Under the pieces are notes generated by a model, which saw only the letters and a program-made list of their open reading frames with translations, had not been told where the DNA came from and did no database searches. Position numbers and translations under genes: made by a program. Shown here piece after piece: positions 62,753 through 64,000 of a stretch of DNA of 64,000 nucleotides (its first letter is position 1; each line of letters begins with the position of its first letter). Source of the stretch: Desulforegula conservatrix Mb1Pa (GTDB lineage Bacteria > Desulfobacterota > Desulfobacteria > Desulfobacterales > Desulforegulaceae); assembly GCF_000426225.1 (NCBI RefSeq), contig NZ_AUEY01000004.1, forward strand, positions 1-64,000. The letters are read 5' to 3'.

Positions 62753-63655
62753 CTATTTTCTGCCATCGCTATTATTATTCTCAGTTAAAGACTCTTTCAA
62801 AAAATGTGCTGAATACGCTTTCCTGAATCTATCAAGACTGCCTTTATCAAGCCATTTTTCAAAGATATCCCGATATTCATCGGTATTTCTTCTCTCTTTC
62901 AGGATTCTTTCAATCTCGGTCATCACTCCCCTGCCCCATTCATTTTTGGGGCATGCAGCATAGCCCATTGTGTATTCCATGTTTTCCCTGATTGGTATAT
63001 TGATTACAGAGTCACCGACATCCATTTTTTTATGTATATACCCGGCCTCAAGAGGAGATCCAAGTATGAAATCGATGCGGCCTGCAAGAAGCATCCTTAA
63101 CAGCCCGGAATAAATATCAGCGCCTGACCTTGCATAAACAAGAGAGCTGCCTTCATTTCTCTTCAGAATATTGTCCAGGGGTTTTCCATAAGACCTGTCT
63201 GCGGCGATACCCACCCTCAATTTTTTCTTTTCAAGAAGTTCAGCCAGGGAACAATTATCATGATCAGGGAAGTCATCTTTCCTGTCAGCTTTTATGGTTA
63301 TACCAACAGGCGGCACAATGTCCGTAGGAATCGATGAAAAAAGGGCCTCAGCCTCCCGTTCGCTTGTCCTGAACAGAGCTGCGTGGCAAACATGCTCCCC
63401 GTTTCGCATCATATACATCAGCCTTGAAAGATTTATAACCCGGTGCTCATGGTCATACTGGGGCATATTTTTCTGAAGAAGCAGTGTTATTTCATCGACA
63501 ACCCCTTTGCCTTTGTCGCTTCCTTCAAGAATATAAAAGGGCGGAGCATCGACATCAACCCAGATTATTTTATCTTTTGCAAAAGCTGACGACGCAAAAG
63601 TCAGCATAAACATGGCAAAAGCAGCTATCGTCAATATTTTTTCTTTCGATATCAT
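62753..63655 (-). CDS. Periplasmic solute-binding protein (SBP_bac_3-like)
   Basis: A 300-residue periplasmic binding protein. Starting at ATG 63655 gives a signal peptide with core KILTIAAFAMFMLTFASSAFA; a GTG at 63673 would add six residues. The mature part begins KDKIIWVDVDAPPFYILEG, the usual start of type 3 solute-binding proteins, with RVGIAADRSYGKPLDNIL near 150 and LRMLLAGRIDFILGSPLEAGYI near 185. No permease or ATPase gene is adjacent, so it may be a receptor rather than a transporter component. A repeat element lies just downstream of its stop codon. Confidence 0.8.
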   Translation of the reverse strand: MISKEKILTIAAFAMFMLTFASSAFAKDKIIWVDVDAPPFYILEGSDKGKGVVDEITLLLQKNMPQYDHEHRVINLSRLMYMMRNGEHVCHAALFRTSEREAEALFSSIPTDIVPPVGITIKADRKDDFPDHDNCSLAELLEKKKLRVGIAADRSYGKPLDNILKRNEGSSLVYARSGADIYSGLLRMLLAGRIDFILGSPLEAGYIHKKMDVGDSVINIPIRENMEYTMGYAACPKNEWGRGVMTEIERILKERRNTDEYRDIFEKWLDKGSLDRFRKAYSAHFLKESLTENNNSDGRK

Positions 63656-63696
63656 GAACCTGATTAAAAGCACGCCCTTGAATCCTTACTTAAATA

Positions 63697-64000
63697 TCAT
63701 CTTTTTTTCATATACATTGCCTTTACCTTTTCCTGAACCTTTTCAAGATAAATGTAAATGACAGGCGTAATATAAAGGGTCAGAAACTGCGAAACGACCA
63801 GTCCTCCTACAACAGCGAGTCCAAGCGGACGTCTTGCTTCAGCTCCCGCTCCGATTCCAAGAGCTATAGGAAGCGTTCCCATGAGAGCAGCCATGGTCGT
63901 CATCATTATAGGTCTGAATCTCATGATGCAGCCTTCAAATATGGAATCTTCGGCATTCTTGCCTTCGTTTCTCTGGGCCGAGATCGCAAAGTCTATCATC
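63697..64000 (-). CDS. RND-family efflux transporter, C-terminal fragment cut by window edge
   Basis: The visible 100 residues, with GCIMRFRPIMMTTMAALMGTLP, the region IALGIGAGAEARRPLGLAVVGG and VSQFLTLYITPVIYIYLEK, are the last part of an AcrB/MdtB-type RND pump containing the final membrane helices. The gene continues beyond the right edge, so its start and length are unknown. In RND operons the membrane-fusion protein gene usually lies upstream, outside this window. The gene stops 42 bases upstream of the solute-binding protein gene on the same strand. Confidence 0.88.
   Translation of the reverse strand, partial: MIDFAISAQRNEGKNAEDSIFEGCIMRFRPIMMTTMAALMGTLPIALGIGAGAEARRPLGLAVVGGLVVSQFLTLYITPVIYIYLEKVQEKVKAMYMKKR

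Noticed and set aside
1-64000. tRNA or rRNA genes
   Set aside because: I scanned gaps for cloverleaf-like GTTCGA-type T-loops and found nothing convincing.

Overview
The window reads as chromosomal DNA of a moderately AT-rich anaerobic deltaproteobacterium, most likely a fatty-acid-degrading member of Desulfobacterota (Desulfobacterales-like). The reasons are several scattered beta-oxidation genes, two sigma-54 enhancer-binding regulators, an NfnAB/SudAB-type flavin electron-transfer pair, a ferredoxin-type iron-sulfur protein, two old-yellow-enzyme paralogues, a large PAS hybrid kinase, an HD-GYP response regulator and abundant intergenic hairpin repeats. The lineage is an inference; no rRNA or tRNA gene was seen.

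Layout. 1-5 kb: tail of an IS1595-type transposase, a membrane protein, a ModF-like twin-ABC ATPase and an AcoR-like sigma-54 activator. 5-16 kb: acyl-chain metabolism on the minus strand (patatin, acyl-ACP thioesterase, enoyl-CoA hydratase, 3-hydroxyacyl-CoA dehydrogenase, a 4-hydroxybutyryl-CoA dehydratase/vinylacetyl-CoA isomerase family protein, a long acyl-CoA dehydrogenase, thiolase) ending with a PAS sigma-54 regulator. The thiolase gene has a near-consensus -24/-12 element with a perfect 24-bp palindrome about 100 bp upstream. 16.7-24 kb: a plus-strand group fitting aldehyde and electrophile detoxification (YqhD-type reductase, DJ-1/Hsp31-like protein, ferritin-like protein, DUF1499 lipoprotein, NIPSNAP, lipoprotein hydrolase, two OYE flavoproteins). 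24.5-30 kb: hybrid histidine kinase, chemotaxis receptor, zinc-ribbon protein with a decapeptide repeat.

30.4-38 kb: a V/A-type ATPase operon in the order E, DUF2764, A, B, D, I, K, the compact spirochaete/Bacteroidetes-type arrangement. 38-48 kb: universal stress protein, cysteine-rich ferredoxin-like protein, lipoprotein, OmpA-type protein, REC-DUF3369-HD-GYP regulator, GNAT-like protein, YggL-like and DUF6868 small proteins, hydrolase, RNase D. 48-55 kb: thrS, a VanZ-like protein, then a putative amide-ligase system on the minus strand: a C39-like cysteine peptidase translationally coupled to an RLAN/RimK-like ATP-grasp ligase, with a GCS2-family glutamate-cysteine ligase homologue nearby. 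55-64 kb: HicBA toxin-antitoxin with a short third HicB-like gene, NfnB/NfnA-like pair, TatD, acyltransferase-3, a small secreted protein, a FadL-type porin, a periplasmic solute-binding protein and the C-terminal end of an RND efflux pump.

Three dispersed intergenic repeat families run through the window: ten copies of a roughly 45-bp hairpin repeat, four copies of a roughly 135-bp MITE-like element, and four GGTGCG-type hairpins. Several sit inside or beside operons, including the V-ATPase operon, and one seems to supply the ribosome-binding site of the next gene. The best candidates for new biology are the ATP-grasp/C39/GCS2 cluster, the repeat families, and the palindrome plus sigma-54 element upstream of thiolase.
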